A stretch of DNA of 64,000 bases from Takakia lepidozioides (GCA_030704615.1 CM060733.1:28458001-28522000); one strand, 5' to 3'. Shown: positions 9,936 to 26,214, counted from the first letter of the stretch. Numbers and translations are program-made. Notes: generated by a model from the sequence alone, not told the origin.

Positions 9936-12900
9936 CTAATCGTCGTTTGAATCCAGTGCTGCAATTGCAGCCCTTACCCCATCTTCAGCGTATTCCGGCA
10001 ACTTATAAACCATATCATTCCCTGCAACCCTGTGATCAGCTGGAACCATAGGAAACTTGATGGCTCGTACATGTTCCGAGTGCATATAGACCACCTGTGA
10101 ATTCTTGAGAAGGACATAAGTGTCCTCCCCTGTCCCCCACTTTTGGTAGTATTTTCCAGCGACAACCATGTCTCCTTGGACAAACTCTGTGCCCCATGCA
10201 TCAGTGAATGGGTTCTTCACTGCATGAAGAGCAGCAACACAGCAAATGACATAAAAGTCAACACCCTCATCGTTCTCTTCCTCTGCATTTACGGCAAAAT
10301 TGTCTCCTATGTCAATGAGGGAGGCAAGGTAATCACCATTGACTCCAAATTGATCAAAATCCTCGTCAGCCACTTCTTGTATGGCATGCCGCACTGCAGC
10401 AGTGTTTTTAGGGATCAAAATTTCCAGCTCCCACTGTCCAGTCCAAGCTGCATTCACGCAGTCTCTCCACTGTGAATCAAGGCAAAAACAGCAGAAGCAT
10501 GCCAAGTTTTTTTTCATCAGCTTGTTAGTATCTCCACTGGCAACAGAGCGTACCGAATGTAGTTTCTTTGATCCCTTTACAGGATCACAGTCATGTGCAT
10601 TATGACGATTGACATCTCTTTCTTTCACATTCCAGAATACGCGGCACACATCTCGTTTCACCCCTGAGTATGAAGACAGATGCTCTTTCAGAAACAAAAC
10701 CACATCTTCTGCATTTTGCAGCTTTGGACCATGCGCATCTAGTTGATGGTAGCGAAGGAATCTTTTGATAACTGCGCCAGCCCCATCGTGAGGGCCCTTG
10801 CCATGCCCTGTACCAAGAAACTCCAAAGCAACACACACCCTCCTGTGAGAAAAGGGTATCTACTGACAAAATACCACAGCACCTTGCTCTTGAATTGGGC
10901 AGAGCACCCATCACTCCATATCCAGTGTTGCGTAGGGTGAAACAATGTAGTGGTCACATGTTCCCAATGTAGCATCATGCAATGCTGAACAAAATAATTG
11001 TCATGTACTTTGTCGTCGGAAATAAAGAAATGGTACTCCATCAAACTGTCAGAGGCAGGGTCAAGTACACCTTGTTGGGGATTTCGACGCCAAGATATTA
11101 GAACCAAAATAGTGACTTGGTATGAATGCCAGTGCATGCTTTGCACTTCATTCTGGACTTCAAAACTATTATTTTCAGAAAAGTCCACAACTGAAACCAA
11201 TACATCAGCTGGAAAATTCTTCAAGCATTCCTTGAATTGTTTGTCAACCCATCGAGCCACGAAATTGTGACGAATGAAAAACTGGAGTTTAGGCTTCAAA
11301 TACCGTACTAACTCGTGAGGTGGTGTCTGCTTGTACATGAGAGTAAGTTTCTTTCTCTCTTTCTCTCTTGTCCCTTCTTCGTAATGATTGTTTGCAAATC
11401 AAAGTGCTTCCACTCCACAATATGCTGTGAGGAACCATCCTCCTCGATTGGACAGAGGGAGATTATCAGCACCACACATCAGACACTCTCCATACATACA
11501 CTCTCTCTTGTGCCATTCCGCATACTCCTCCTTAGGGCACACCACGGACTCCCACATAAGAGTAAGTCTATCAAAGGTGGTGAATGCAACCATGCAGCCA
11601 TTCATACCATTCCATTGGCATACATCATCACAGTCACATTCACATTCAGCAGTGGAATGAATACCCGACTTTGTTCGCATGTTATTGAAGCCCAACCGCA
11701 ACTCCTCCATTTCCACATGGTAAATGCAGCAGCATACATTTCTGTCTTTCATTTGTTTCACAAAAAAAGGTTTCAATGCATCAAAAGAACGTTTCCCTAT
11801 GATGGTAGTCGGGTTGGCTCTTTGAAATCGCAAATAAAAGTCCATCTACACAGGCAAAACAGTTATTAACAAAACAACATGGTTGCAACTCCACAAAGTT
11901 GACAATGAATAAAAAATACTCCAAATACAATCCAGAAACCTCCACAGCTGCAACTACTCCCTTATTTTCCACATAAATACCATGCCAATCACTATGAAGT
12001 CCATAGTTAGTCCATGGCAAGTCCATATGAAGATGTTGCATTCACAAACAACACATACACTCCATGAATACTCCACCAACAATCCAAGACATTCCAGAAT
12101 TTGAACAATGAACTGCACCATGGATAGGCAGTCCCCATTTTTCAACATGACTAGGCGCACACTACTACAAAGGTCCAAGTGTCTCCCCAACAAATCACTA
12201 TGAATGTCATCACTCCCATGTGAACCTGCTGCATACCCAAAAACAGCAATGAGAACCTCCTACATTCCCCAAAATGATAGAGAATTCCAGATTTCAAAGT
12301 AAGGGCAAAGTGAGGGATTCAATGCAAGGTACACACCTGAGGCTCCATGAGGTAGTGGGTAGGTTTTTCATCGTAATTAAATGCTTTCAAACGTTTTCTG
12401 GTGACATCCTTTCGATTAGGGCTGACTCGTGTTTAAAACACCCACCAGGAAACCACCAACGTTTTTGTTGCCTCTGAAAGAATGTCACATCTGGGCTTTC
12501 TTAAGGACTGAGTCCAGGGAATGTGAGCAATTGAATCCACGAGTTTTTGCCGCTCCACAGCCAAAATGACGTTTCGATGGTGGATACCAAGCACTTGAGC
12601 CTTAGATCGTAGGGAAGTTCCAGACCCGCCTCTCACAACAGCATTCAAAAGCGCATGTTTTTGGCCAAAGTATCTGCTGATTTTGCCATTTTCAGCTCAG
12701 ACAGGGACTTTATCAGTCCGTCTATGACCTCCTGTTGTGCTTCGACAATCTTAGGATCTTGAACGTAAGCAGGAAACAAAGTGGAGACTGACGGGTGTGA
12801 AAGGACCTTCTCCAAGACGAGCTTCTTGCTCGCAAGTCCAGGGAATATGGACAATGTTTTCGAAATGCACTCAGTAATACAGTGTGCAGCCCTTCTCACT

Positions 12901-13438
12901 TCCCTTTCCAAGACAACTTCGTCCATATTGCCAGTACCCCTGCAATCGCTATGAATAGGGTTCGGCTGAACTGTTCCAGCTTGTTTGCGGGCCCTGTAAC
13001 GAGACTGAGTCAGTCGTTTCCGCTCATTGAAAGCACGAAGTCTTTCCACTTGCAAAGCGGCCTCCTTAGCTCTTTGTTTGGGCCCAGGCCGAGATGGCCC
13101 TCTCTGCTGAGGAGCCATACTTCTACGCTTGAATCGTAAAACCTGCACATGTACCACTTGTCGAACATAAGGGCATGCAGTAAGCAAGACAACAAGCAGA
13201 CCTTGTATAGAATAAAATCACCTTCTCGAGGCCTATCAATACAATACCATGGAAAAGGTTCTAGAGGAAACTTAGGCTTTGGCTGGAAAGGTGCATCTGA
13301 GGCATTTCCACATATGCTCAAATCTGTCATGGCAAAGAACAGAACTTCAAGTTCGAAATCCTCAGCACTGAAGTGTTCTTCATCGTTATCAAGAATAAGC
13401 ATCGCGATGATTAAATAAAACTCACCCAGAGTACACAC
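9936..13438 (-). pseudogene. decayed transposase-like gene, FSEN / DG..QFK / HGKG..DG family
   Basis: Minus-strand coding trail of about 3.5 kb. From the N-terminus: 13,438-13,240 (acidic segment); 13,148-12,650 (basic, Arg/Lys-rich, after an acceptor GTGCAG); 12,648-12,433 with a helix-turn-helix-like LGIHHRNV and SWWV; 11,845-11,400 with Cys-rich CCCIYHVEMEEL, CECDCDDVCQW and VCPKEEYAEWHKRECM; 11,338-10,830 with VVDFSEN, VQSMHWHSYQ, YHFFISDDKVHD and SDGCSAQFKSK; and 10,830-9,936 with GTGHGKGPHDGAGA, then an acidic C-terminus. The spaced Asp residues plus HGKG resemble a DDE-type nuclease core. Lesions seen are a frame change near 12,650, an in-frame TGA near 11,400 and a one-base frame change near 10,825. 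I recall similar sequences as uncharacterised multi-copy proteins of plants; the transposase role is inference. Confidence 0.6.
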
Positions 13439-13734
13439 TCAGGCTGTGTACAACAGAGCGCACATGAGAACCGTAGAAGAGAGAGAACTCGAAAGCACGC
13501 AAGTGCTTGCTCACACAGGTCGATACGCGGGCTCTTTGCAAAATTCAAAATCGCGTTTTCACATTATTATTTAAACAAAAATAAAACAAAAAATAAAAAA
13601 ATCCGACACGTCAGCTGGTATGGTACTGTGTCGACCCAGAGTTTTCCAACGGATTAGTCCATGTAGCAACAGTCCATTGTACAACATCCTCTTTTACACC
13701 CTTTTAGTAAAAGCAACCACCCCTAAAAACACAA

Positions 13735-14025
13735 TCCACCATGGACTTTTGCAAAAACCTCCATTTTTTGGACATATATTAGTCCATAGGTGTCAAATGG
13801 CAAATGATTTTGCCACTTCAAAGTTATATATATGAAGTTCTCCAAAATGGCCTTACGATGTCCAAATTTCAATGGAATTCATCAATGGCACATATACATT
13901 TTTGAGTTCTATGTATTTCCATTCGTTGTGAAAACAATCCACAGTTCTTGTTCTCAAAAGTCCATAGAGTTCTCATTTTTTATCGGATTGTCAATTGGAT
14001 AGTTGCTATAGGTAGATATTGAAGC
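13735..14025 (+). repeat. dispersed repeat, copy 1 of about 290 bp
   Basis: This is matched in direct orientation by 18,955-19,245. Shared words include GGACATATATTAGTCCAT, AAATGATTTTGCCACTT, TTTCAATGGAATTCATCAAT and TTATCGGATT. It is AT-rich and non-coding, and may be an old MITE or LTR fragment. Confidence 0.65.
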
Positions 14026-14095
14026 TAGGAATCCAATGCCATATACATTTATTGGTATTAGTGATAATATTGAAAAATATTGAAGATGACATCAA

Positions 14096-16075
14096 TTGCA
14101 GTCACAAAAAACTGTGCCGATAACGTCCATTTTGGTCCAGTCAACCCTGCATTCATCCATTACTCATTTTGTGGAGAGGTTGAGAGGGTGTACAAACCCC
14201 GAAGCGCGGCGCGTACCAGGAGACGATATATCTCCTACTGATCGGCAGCAGCAGCCCAAAGGGGCGAGAAAACGGAAGCCTGATGCGCATGCAGCTTCAC
14301 AAGTGTCTGCCCTTGCGAAGAGGACTAGCCATAGTGGGTCCGACACCGATTTTGAATGCACCAAACCAAAGAAGGGGGCAAAAAATGTTAAGATTTTTAC
14401 TACTTTACCCTCCGCCCGTGACAGACAAGCCAAAGTGCGGCCTGAACTCGCTGTCACTTGGAGTAGAAAGCCCAAGAAAAAATATCCCTACAGCCGTGAA
14501 CAACCAGCAGCAGAAATGGGGGGGATCGGTCTCAAAGTCAGGGGGGCTAGTCCGGAAAACAGCGAAGACACGGACATGTGGGGGATCAGACTAATCATCA
14601 GGACTACTCATCAGGACGAAGGGGAGTAGTCTGCCAGCTTGGGGCCTCCTGCAGGGGATAGGGCCATGGCGTCGACCACAACACACCGCACCCGATCACT
14701 CCTCCTGGAACATTTATACTCCTCCAACATGGACTTCTCCCTTCCAATTATACTAACCAGAATGATGAAAGATTCTGGGATGCATTTGTGAATTTTGCAT
14801 GGAGTGGAAGGTTTGCAATGCGAGTGGAGAGGGCTGAACGCCGCTGGAGAAGATGGCTTCTACAAGAACATGTTTGCTTCACCTCCCAATCTGCCATTTT
14901 CAGTTTATGGCCATATGCTCCCCCCAATATTTTCCCATAATTGCCCCCGGTTTGTAAATGCTGATTTTGTGTTGCCTGCAGATCAATACTTCTGCGGGAG
15001 AAATTGAGGCTGTGCAGAAATCAGTGCGGGCATGGAGCACCTGCAAAGACGGCATTCCCCGTGCTGTATCCATTGGGCTGGAGTTGGAAGATTTTGAGAG
15101 GTACCTTGTGGCCTGCTCCCCATCATCTCTAGATCTCCAGTTTGATATTGTTGAATTATTGCTGGAGGAGCAGGACGTTCGATGTCTCTTCCTGAATTCC
15201 CTCTCCTAAGAACTGCCGAGGGATCTGATGTCATTGTCTCCTAGCTGAAACATCAATGTCCAGCCCGACTGCCTTCGGTCCCTGTTCCCCTCCAAGTTTT
15301 TTCTACCATGGACCCTCGACCCCCTATTTCACACTTGTATCATTTGGCCGATTTAAGGCACGACATCTGCCCCAGTCATATCATGATGCTTTTTGCACCA
15401 CAAACTGCTCACAAACTGCCCTATCATGGATTTGGACTATTCTTGCATGGAGATTGGCGGACGTTTGGGAATTTTCAGAATCAGGAAAGTATGTTGAAAG
15501 AAATGCTCCTGGCAGAGGGACAGCTTAGATATGGTACATGCAGATCGTCGACTCCTGCCGAACATTTCTTCGCATGGTGCGTGCCCGAACGTTCCATGAA
15601 TTTGTAGCAACGGAAATGGCTCACTTTCAACTTTTGTGGTGCAAGGGCAACGATGCCGAAGGCCTACGACGTGCAGCCAGGGCCTGGGATGATCTATTGT
15701 TTAGGCGGGAGCACATTGATTTGGGACGCTACGTGCATCTTTTGAGTAAGTGCATGTTTTGCCTCTCTAAGAGTCTGTCATTATAAAGATCAGAATTGGA
15801 ATAGATAAATGGGGGAGCAGACTTTACAGTCGGGGATCGGGGGATCAGGGGATCAAAGCTAAGACACAAGGGCTTGTCTCTATGATAGGTGAGGCTAAGG
15901 CAGCTGATGTTGGAATTCAAAATGCCATGGAGGAGGTCTTGCGAGCAAACAAGGTGTTGTTGGCGAGAAGACATGAACTACATGAGCGACGAATGTCACC
16001 ATATGTCCATCACATTTCCCACATCGACGTTGACGCCTTTAATTTATTGCAATTGTCCTACCATGCATCGTAGAT
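14096..16075 (+). pseudogene. unrecognised plus-strand coding region, several broken frames
   Basis: A 177-codon frame at 14,096-14,629 is rich in Lys/Arg/Gln/Ser with a basic block (GARKRKPDAH). Further plus-strand frames follow at 14,958-15,209 (Leu/Glu-rich, DFERYLVACSP), 15,308-15,607 (with HGDWRTFGNFQNQ), 15,538-15,786 (ARTFHEFVATEMAHFQLLW and AARAWDDLLFRRE) and 15,882-16,073 (ANKVLLARRHELHERR). The latter segments are protein-like, with helical amphipathic patterns, but change frame repeatedly; the switch near 15,530 has no room for an intron. No known domain is seen. Together with the Pro/Ser-rich region that follows it may be one decayed gene, possibly of transposon origin. Confidence 0.3.
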
Positions 16076-16136
16076 GACGTCGCCAACACCCTAACAGGTT
16101 CAATACCTTCAAGCGCCTTATACAGAGACTTTTCAA

Positions 16137-17818
16137 GTGGAATCTCCGACGGCAGGTTTCTACACACCCATTGCGGAAGTTGATGTCAATCCCATCCCCT
16201 CTCATACTGTTCTACCTCACAGTCTTCTTTTAGACTCCCCAAGGGAATACTCTGCTGCCCTCACTGTCTGTGCTGCCCCCGCCTCTTCTCCCCTTCCTAT
16301 CTCTGATTCCTCCCAAGGAGCGACCCTCCTCTCCGCTACCCTCTCTTTCTCTGCTGCCCCATCAAATGATGTCCCCGCCGCTGCTCCCCTTCAAATCTGT
16401 GATCCCGCATCAGGTGCTACCCTCCTCTCCGCCCCCCCCTATGTGTCTGCCGCATGTGATCCCCCCGCTTCTACTCTTCTTCCATTATCTGCTCCCCCAG
16501 AAGTGGTTACCCTCGTCTCACCCCATGCTATTCCATCGGACTCATCCCCCCTCGCATGAGTTTTCTTTTTGTGCTCCCCCCTCATCTGGTTCTGCTTTAG
16601 TGTGTGTCACTGCTCCCTCCTTTTCTGATCTCCCTTTAGCCCTGGCAGCCCCCACCTCTACTCCTGATTTTGTGTTTGCTCCCCCAGATCTGTCTTCTAT
16701 TAAGCATGCATCCGTGTGTGACCCTGGTTCCCCCCTGTCTGCCCCTGATTTCCACTATTCTTCCCCACATCTGTCTGCTCTCTCACATGCTACTGTGACT
16801 CCCTCTGGCCCCCCCCTGAGTACTCCATCACCCGAGGTGTCATCCCCAATGTTGTTCCCGATGTCATGCCTGCTCCCCCCAAGTCGCAGCTGGCTGCTGT
16901 GTTTCTCTGTCGTCCTTCACTCTCTGCCCTTGTCCAATTATCTCTTTCAACTCATCCCGAGTCTGTGTGTACTTCCCACGTGGAGAGGGAGGATGTGCCA
17001 AGAATGGTGGATCCAACTGCCAAGTCCAGCCGATTTGCAGCTGTTTCCAGTCCTCTGCCGACGACACAGACTGAGGTTATGTCAACATTGAGTCATTGCC
17101 AGGGAACACCGAATTGGCAACGGAGGGGTTTGTTTCATCCATGTCTGTTTTCCCCAGATGCACCCCCGTGTCATCCACATGCCATCCCATTGTTATCCGC
17201 ACTCAAGATAGTCTGGTCTCCCCCATAGTAGAGCGCTTACTCCAATCCCTTGGTAATGCTCCCATCGCTTCCACAGATCCTTGGAATATTGAATTGGGGC
17301 TCACCCTTGGCTCCACATTCACCACGGGTTTGACGGTGCCCCCTACTGCGATTTCTACTCCAACCCCCTTGCACATGGGTTTGATCTCCGGCAAACCATC
17401 ATCTGGCCCAGTAGCAGATCGAACACGACATAGAGTTGCTGCAAAAAACTTTGGGACGCTAATTGCACCTTCAGGGGAAAAACCAGGGGGATCAGAAAGA
17501 AACAAAGGATAAGGGGAACGAGAAGGAACAGAGAAGGGCAAGGGGGAGCAAACCGGAGAAGGGATCGGCAAGGGGAAGCAAAGATCCCCGAAGGATGAGG
17601 GGGAGCCGAAGCATGCCACAAAAATCAAGGTGACGATGCGGGGGAGGGAGGAGAATCGTGCAGCGGAGGGGGAAAGTAAAGCTATCACCAGAACATGGAA
17701 GAAACAAAAGGTGAAATCTGGCCGGCCAAAAGTCACTAAGAAAGTGGGCCAGGGCTTCAAACGACCAAGGGGGGACCAAATTCATGGTGAGTACATTCAG
17801 CAGGGCTTATACGCATGA
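16137..17818 (+). pseudogene. Pro/Ser/Ala-rich low-complexity coding region with basic tail
   Basis: Plus-strand sequence is strongly C/T-rich and repeats short words such as CTCCTCTCCGC, GATCCC and TCTGCTCCCCC. Frames at 16,137-16,559 and 16,270-17,091 overlap and both read as Pro/Ser-rich protein, so which one was real cannot be decided. A cleaner segment at 17,096-17,512 (138 codons) contains IVERLLQSLGN, and 17,630-17,818 is highly basic (TWKKQKVKSGRPKVTKKV). A Pro/Ser-rich middle followed by a basic tail is seen in some transposon-encoded nucleic-acid-binding proteins, but no motif proves it. The base composition alone can generate such frames. Confidence 0.25.
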
Positions 17819-17925
17819 TACGTGGATGATATGGTTGCTTGGGTAGATATCGTCGACGATCATCGTGAATTCATGATCATGAAGAAATTGAGTGCGTTGA
17901 TACACTCAGTTTTGCGTTTGGGGGA
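17819..17925 (+). pseudogene. possible reverse-transcriptase YVDD fragment
   Basis: The plus-strand frame from 17,819 reads YVDDMVAWVD, then a DDH-x2-F-like stretch and a Leu-rich end. The order aromatic-V-D-D, hydrophobic/Trp, D, then acidic-H resembles the catalytic block C region of retroelement reverse transcriptases (Y[LVI]DD followed by an EEH helix). It is only about 35 codons long, and half of it overlaps the hairpin repeat, so chance resemblance is possible. Confidence 0.3.
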
Positions 17926-18190
17926 GGGGGGGGGGGGATTAAATTTTAAAAAATAAAATAAAAATTGTTCCCCCCCCCGGGAGAATTGAGTGCGTCAACG
18001 CACTCAATTTCTTCATGATCATGATTTCAGGATGATCATCGACGACAGGTGCGGGTCCGGATTTTCACCCTGGGTACCCGGCGGGTTTTGGGGGGAAAAA
18101 AAAAAAACTTTCTCCCCCCCCCCCGAGAACTAAGTGCGTCAACACACTCGATTTTTTCATGATCATGATTTCATGATGATCATTGATGAC
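17850..18190. repeat. hairpin repeat, inverted copy plus a second direct copy
   Basis: A segment of about 65 bp at 17,850-17,915 (GACGATCATCG, CATGATCATGAAGAAATTG, AGTGCGTTGA) is present in reverse complement at 17,985-18,048, separated by poly-G and poly-C runs. The second arm is repeated again in direct orientation at 18,125-18,190. ATGATCAT and GTGCGTCAACGCAC are themselves palindromic, so nested hairpins are possible. Confidence 0.65.
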
Positions 18191-18199
18191 ATCGATTTT

Positions 18200-18640
18200 T
18201 CACCATTTGGCCGCCTAAAAATCCCCTTAGCGAATGAAACAAAGGGAAAAAGATGTCCAAATAAGGCAGTTTTCGCCAAAAATTGGGGGTCTCAAAAAGG
18301 TCCTCGTCTGTGGACCCACGGGGCAGCACAATGTAGTCATGGCGGGCCCCATGTAGGATGATCTGACGGGCCAGATGAGGAGTGGGTTTAGGATTGTGGG
18401 GCCTCCTCCTTTTCTCAAGGAGATGCTCGTCGCCAGTCTTGCGAGAACTATACAACTTTCAACTATTTCTGTACTTCACCTTCTATTGCTCATCAACATC
18501 CATTTGATTCGCAAAATATGGCAAGGGCGGAAATACACGTAGCCTACCAATTCGAGGAAAATTACCTAGAGTGGGCCACTATCCTACACCAAATATATAT
18601 AGCCACTCCTACCCGTTTTCAAAATCCTTAAAAAAACCCT
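18200..18640. other. non-coding stretch, nothing recognised
   Basis: No gene is supported here. Short frames lack domains, and no clear repeat partner was found in the window. Confidence 0.35.
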
Positions 18641-18955
18641 GGTAGGGTTGAGTGGACCAAAAACGGCAGATCCTGCTTCATGAAAGTCCATGACCAAAAA
18701 CAAAAAGTTGATGATACTATCCCAAAAATTTCTTTAGTGACAGATAATGGTATACTGAACATATTTAGTAAAGAGTCCTACCCCAAATATTAAAGATATA
18801 ATTCATTAAATATTTTAGTATATTATTTAGAGAAAATATGAAAAACTAAAAATTAGAGGTTACAAAAAACTTTCAATATGACACCTAGCCATTGAAGATT
18901 ATAGGTTTTTATACTTCTAGGAAAAAAATGACACCCAAAATCCAAAAATCAAGAT
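18640..18955 (+). repeat. AT-rich dispersed repeat with inverted partner at 32.15-32.46 kb
   Basis: The reverse complement of this segment matches 32,150-32,460 loosely but in order: TTTTGGG.TGTCAT, AAACCTATAATCT.CAATGG, TTCAATATTTGGGG, GGACTCTTT and TATACCA/CTAC. It lies just outside the left arm of the large inverted duplication, whereas its partner lies just inside the spacer. Confidence 0.5.
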
Positions 18956-19245
18956 GAGCTATGGACTTTTTTTTAAACACCTATTTTTTTGGACATATAT
19001 TAGTCCATGTGAGTCAAATGACAAATGATTTTGCCACTTTAAATCCATACCTATGATGTGGACCAAAATGGCCACCTTATGTCCAAATTTCAATGGAATT
19101 CATCAATGGCACATAGGAGAACTTGAGTCCATTGTAATTTCATTCATTGCGGTAACAGTCCACAATGACGGTGTTCAAAATTCCATAGCGGAGTCATTTC
19201 TTATCGGATTCATGATTGGAGAGTTGCTATTGGCTGCGTATTGAT
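18955..19245 (+). repeat. dispersed repeat, copy 2 (see 13,735-14,025)
   Basis: Direct-orientation partner of the repeat at 13,735-14,025, sharing GGACATATATTAGTCCAT, AAATGATTTTGCCACTT and TTCATCAATGGCACATA. It is AT-rich and non-coding. Confidence 0.65.
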
Positions 19246-19254
19246 AGTACATGG

Positions 19255-19530
19255 GAAATTGCACTTGGTCTTAGATTTCAATTCTTCACACATGGGCCAA
19301 AAGTACAAGCTACCCTAGAGGTCGCACTTGGGCCTCGACACAGGAGACGCACTGGGATATATAGTAGATCTTACACGTGGGCTTAGATGACACTGGACAC
19401 TTGGGCCAACCCCACACTAGGCTATCCTAGAGGTCGCATTTGAGCCTCGACTTATGAATATAAGGGGATTGCACTTGGACTTAGATGACACCGGACACTT
19501 GGGCCAACGGCACAGGCTACCCTAGTACGC
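19255..19530 (-). repeat. three units of the ~105-bp satellite, inverted relative to 43-45 kb
   Basis: Units begin near 19,261, 19,373 and 19,470. Each contains GCACTTGG.CTTAGAT, CACTTGGGCCAA, GGCTACCCTAGAGGTCGCA and GGCCTCGAC. These words are the reverse complement of the satellite at 43.1-45.2 kb, so the two arrays belong to one family placed in opposite orientation. Confidence 0.75.
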
Positions 19531-20689
19531 CTTATTATGTAAGCCACCCACTCTAATTCTTGGACCACTCTAGAATGAACAGGGCCCAACCAAACTTGGG
19601 GGCTTATTAGGATATGAAAAGTTCTTGAAAGTTCGTTTTACGTTGTCTCTGAACAACCCTCCAAGTGGATCCTAACAGTCCCACGATCTTGGATCTAATA
19701 AATAATAGATCAGGTCGGGAGAATTTCTTGCCCAATCTTTCGGCCAGCTATTTCAGGAACAACAAGGCCTTCATAGAAGCTGCCGAAATCAACATCGTAA
19801 ATCCCCAAAACTGCCCGACCTCACGTTAGTTTCCGATTCTATCACGCGTTTCCTCTCAGACTTTGGTACTTTCATGCCACTTGGACAAGCCCAGTCTATA
19901 TGCCATGGCATCCTATGAATCTCCACATGAGCATGACTATTCATTATCATTTTTTGACTCATTGATAAAATAGAATGGTGTGATATTAGTTGGTGGTGGG
20001 GGGGGGGGTGGGTTTGTGCATCTTTGCAAGTCATTCATTCTATATTGAAATGTGTTACGTCTCATTTTTGGCTTACAATCGTGCTATTAGTCCCAATCAC
20101 AACAAAAACATGGATCGTACGGTCGTCAACATCACCTTCTTACGACCTACATGATCATCCAATTCGACCACAACAATAGTAGCCCCATGTAAGTTGCAAG
20201 TCACTCAATTCCATATTGAAATGCTAATTACAATCACAACAAAAACATGCCAGGTCTTATGGCCATGAATGTCATCATCTGCACGTCATCCAATTCAACA
20301 GCTGCCCCACTAACCCTCATCCATCACCATGGACAAAACATCTACTTGATAGATGTTTTCCCTCCAAAAAAATCAATAATATATATTTGTGGAGAATGGA
20401 TTTATATTTTCTCCTAATCTCCAGTCTGACCCTTATATGACCAATAGACAATAGGAAAGTCCTGCGGAAGCGAGCGTAACTTATGGTGTCATTTCCAGCC
20501 CCCCCTTCCCTTTCGGAAGGTGCACCAAACGATGAAAACTATAGACTGCAAGTCAGTGGGTGGTCCAATCGGCCACCCACTGACCCCCTCCAACCCAAAT
20601 TCCATTATGCAAGCAAACTACCTACTAATTAAAAATTGAGTATGGAACCATCTTGCCAAAAATTACTGCATATATGGCGTTCATACGTT

Positions 20690-20900
20690 CGTCGTGCGAG
20701 AGCAACGGAGTTACGATGTCATCCATCCAGCCCCGTAGTCATCGACGTATCCGTCGCGGACTACCGGATGAAGTACGAAGGGAGCGGTTCATGCCGGCCG
20801 GCCCAAGCGGCCCGGCAACGGGCCGAGCGGTAACGGCCCGAGAGGGGCTTCGCTCTGATGCTGCTTCGTCTTTCTCAGAAGGACGTGAAGGCTGCAGCCA
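20690..20900 (+). promoter_or_regulatory. CpG-rich block about 1 kb upstream of the GH9 gene
   Basis: This is locally GC-rich sequence, dense in CG dinucleotides, with internal dyads (GGCCGGCC, CGGCCCGGCAACGGGCC, GGTAACGGCCCGAGAGGGG) in an otherwise AT-rich region. It is preserved in the partner arm at about 38,030-38,220. It may be part of the promoter or 5' leader of the GH9 gene. No TATA box or start site can be fixed from sequence alone. Confidence 0.3.
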
Positions 20901-21838
20901 GCAATCTATTTCCTTGCGATTTCCAGCAGTGATTCGGGTAAATCTGAATGCAAGCAGTGGGCTATTGGTATAAAGAGTGGTATCCGATGGGTCTTTCTCA
21001 CAATCTGCAGACTGCCAGTTCTGGGGCCTGTGTGAATACTTTTGTGAACTCTAGTGGGCTGCAGGTACTTCCTGTTCCTCCTATCCGCAGACAAAGTCCA
21101 TTTAGGATACAGGAACAGGGAGATATGTCACTGAACTCTTGGAAAATTTATGGAACCACTTTGCCGTGATATACCTGTAGTATCATCATGCAGGTCTGTA
21201 CAGCAACCTCAATACAATACTGAGCAGGACGTTCAGTTGTATATAAATCCATTGCTATCAGGACTTGAAGTTGTACTTTTCTCAGCGTTGCTCCAGACTG
21301 CTTGAATTGGTCCTCTTTCGCTTGGTCACACCTTCTGTTGCACTTTCGGAGGCATAGCTTCCGCGAATTACACTTCATCCGGAGGCTTTATTTTTTCTCC
21401 TCTCCAAATTTCGATCTTCCTGGTTTCTGTTTATAACTAGAGCCCCGCACTGCAACTTGGAAGTTCAAAATTTTTCATCAGGCAGCTATCTGGATTGACT
21501 CATGAAACTTCCTACCAGAAGATCTATTGCTCGTACTTCTGCAGTAGATAACTTGTAGCACTCGAAAGTCTTATGATCAATTGCATTTGAGGCCCTGAAT
21601 AATCCGGTGGCTGCTGGCCGATGAGCAGGGCTCTATCAGTTGGAGCTCTCTTATTAATTTCTGTAACTATACAGCTGAGTCATCTGTAAACGGTTGCACG
21701 ATTCACCTACTTTGTCGAAGTATACTCCAACAAAATGCGCTGCTAGTTGCAAGCTGCAAATGGTAAAATTATGCTGGTAGCGCCTTGCCACTAACGTTGA
21801 AGTAGCAGGCGGTCCAAAGTAGCAGGCGGTCCATTTAG

Positions 21839-25774
<3,936 letters not shown>

Positions 25775-26214
25775 CACTACTCTGCCAGCAGCTAGGAGCT
25801 GCAAGGTACTAGGTCTAAAAGGATGGAAGGACTAAGACAAGACAAGCCCAAAAGTGGCACCCAAGATATCCTGGGCTTGGCCACTAGTGTAAAGTGGCCC
25901 TACATGGCATTGTCTACAAATAGCTGAGACATTTTTGTCATGTGGTACTTTGTGGCAGTATGTGTGTTGTTAAATATATATTTTGTCTCCATCTTTTGGA
26001 GGGTCCGCCAGTCCGCTGGAAGGTTGGAGTTGGTCAGCTGGAGGGTTTGCCCATTCCGCTAAAAAATCCGCTGCCATAGAAGAGAAGAAGTTAGGAAAAT
26101 TTCAGCATCCGGCTCACCCCGTGAATGACTGGGCTTATGAGCTCACCCCATGGGCCATACTGGCGGGGCCATAGGCGGAGTGAAGTTGCTATTATCTTAA
26201 AATGAGAGCCCCTA

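Noticed and set aside
16270-17091. 273-codon Pro/Ser-rich frame as a confident gene
   Set aside because: The C/T-rich low-complexity sequence leaves an overlapping frame open as well. There is no conserved motif, so it is kept only as a low-confidence remnant.
20690-20900. GC-rich block considered as an rDNA fragment
   Set aside because: No conserved 5.8S, 18S or 5S core words are present, and the block is duplicated together with the GH9 flank.
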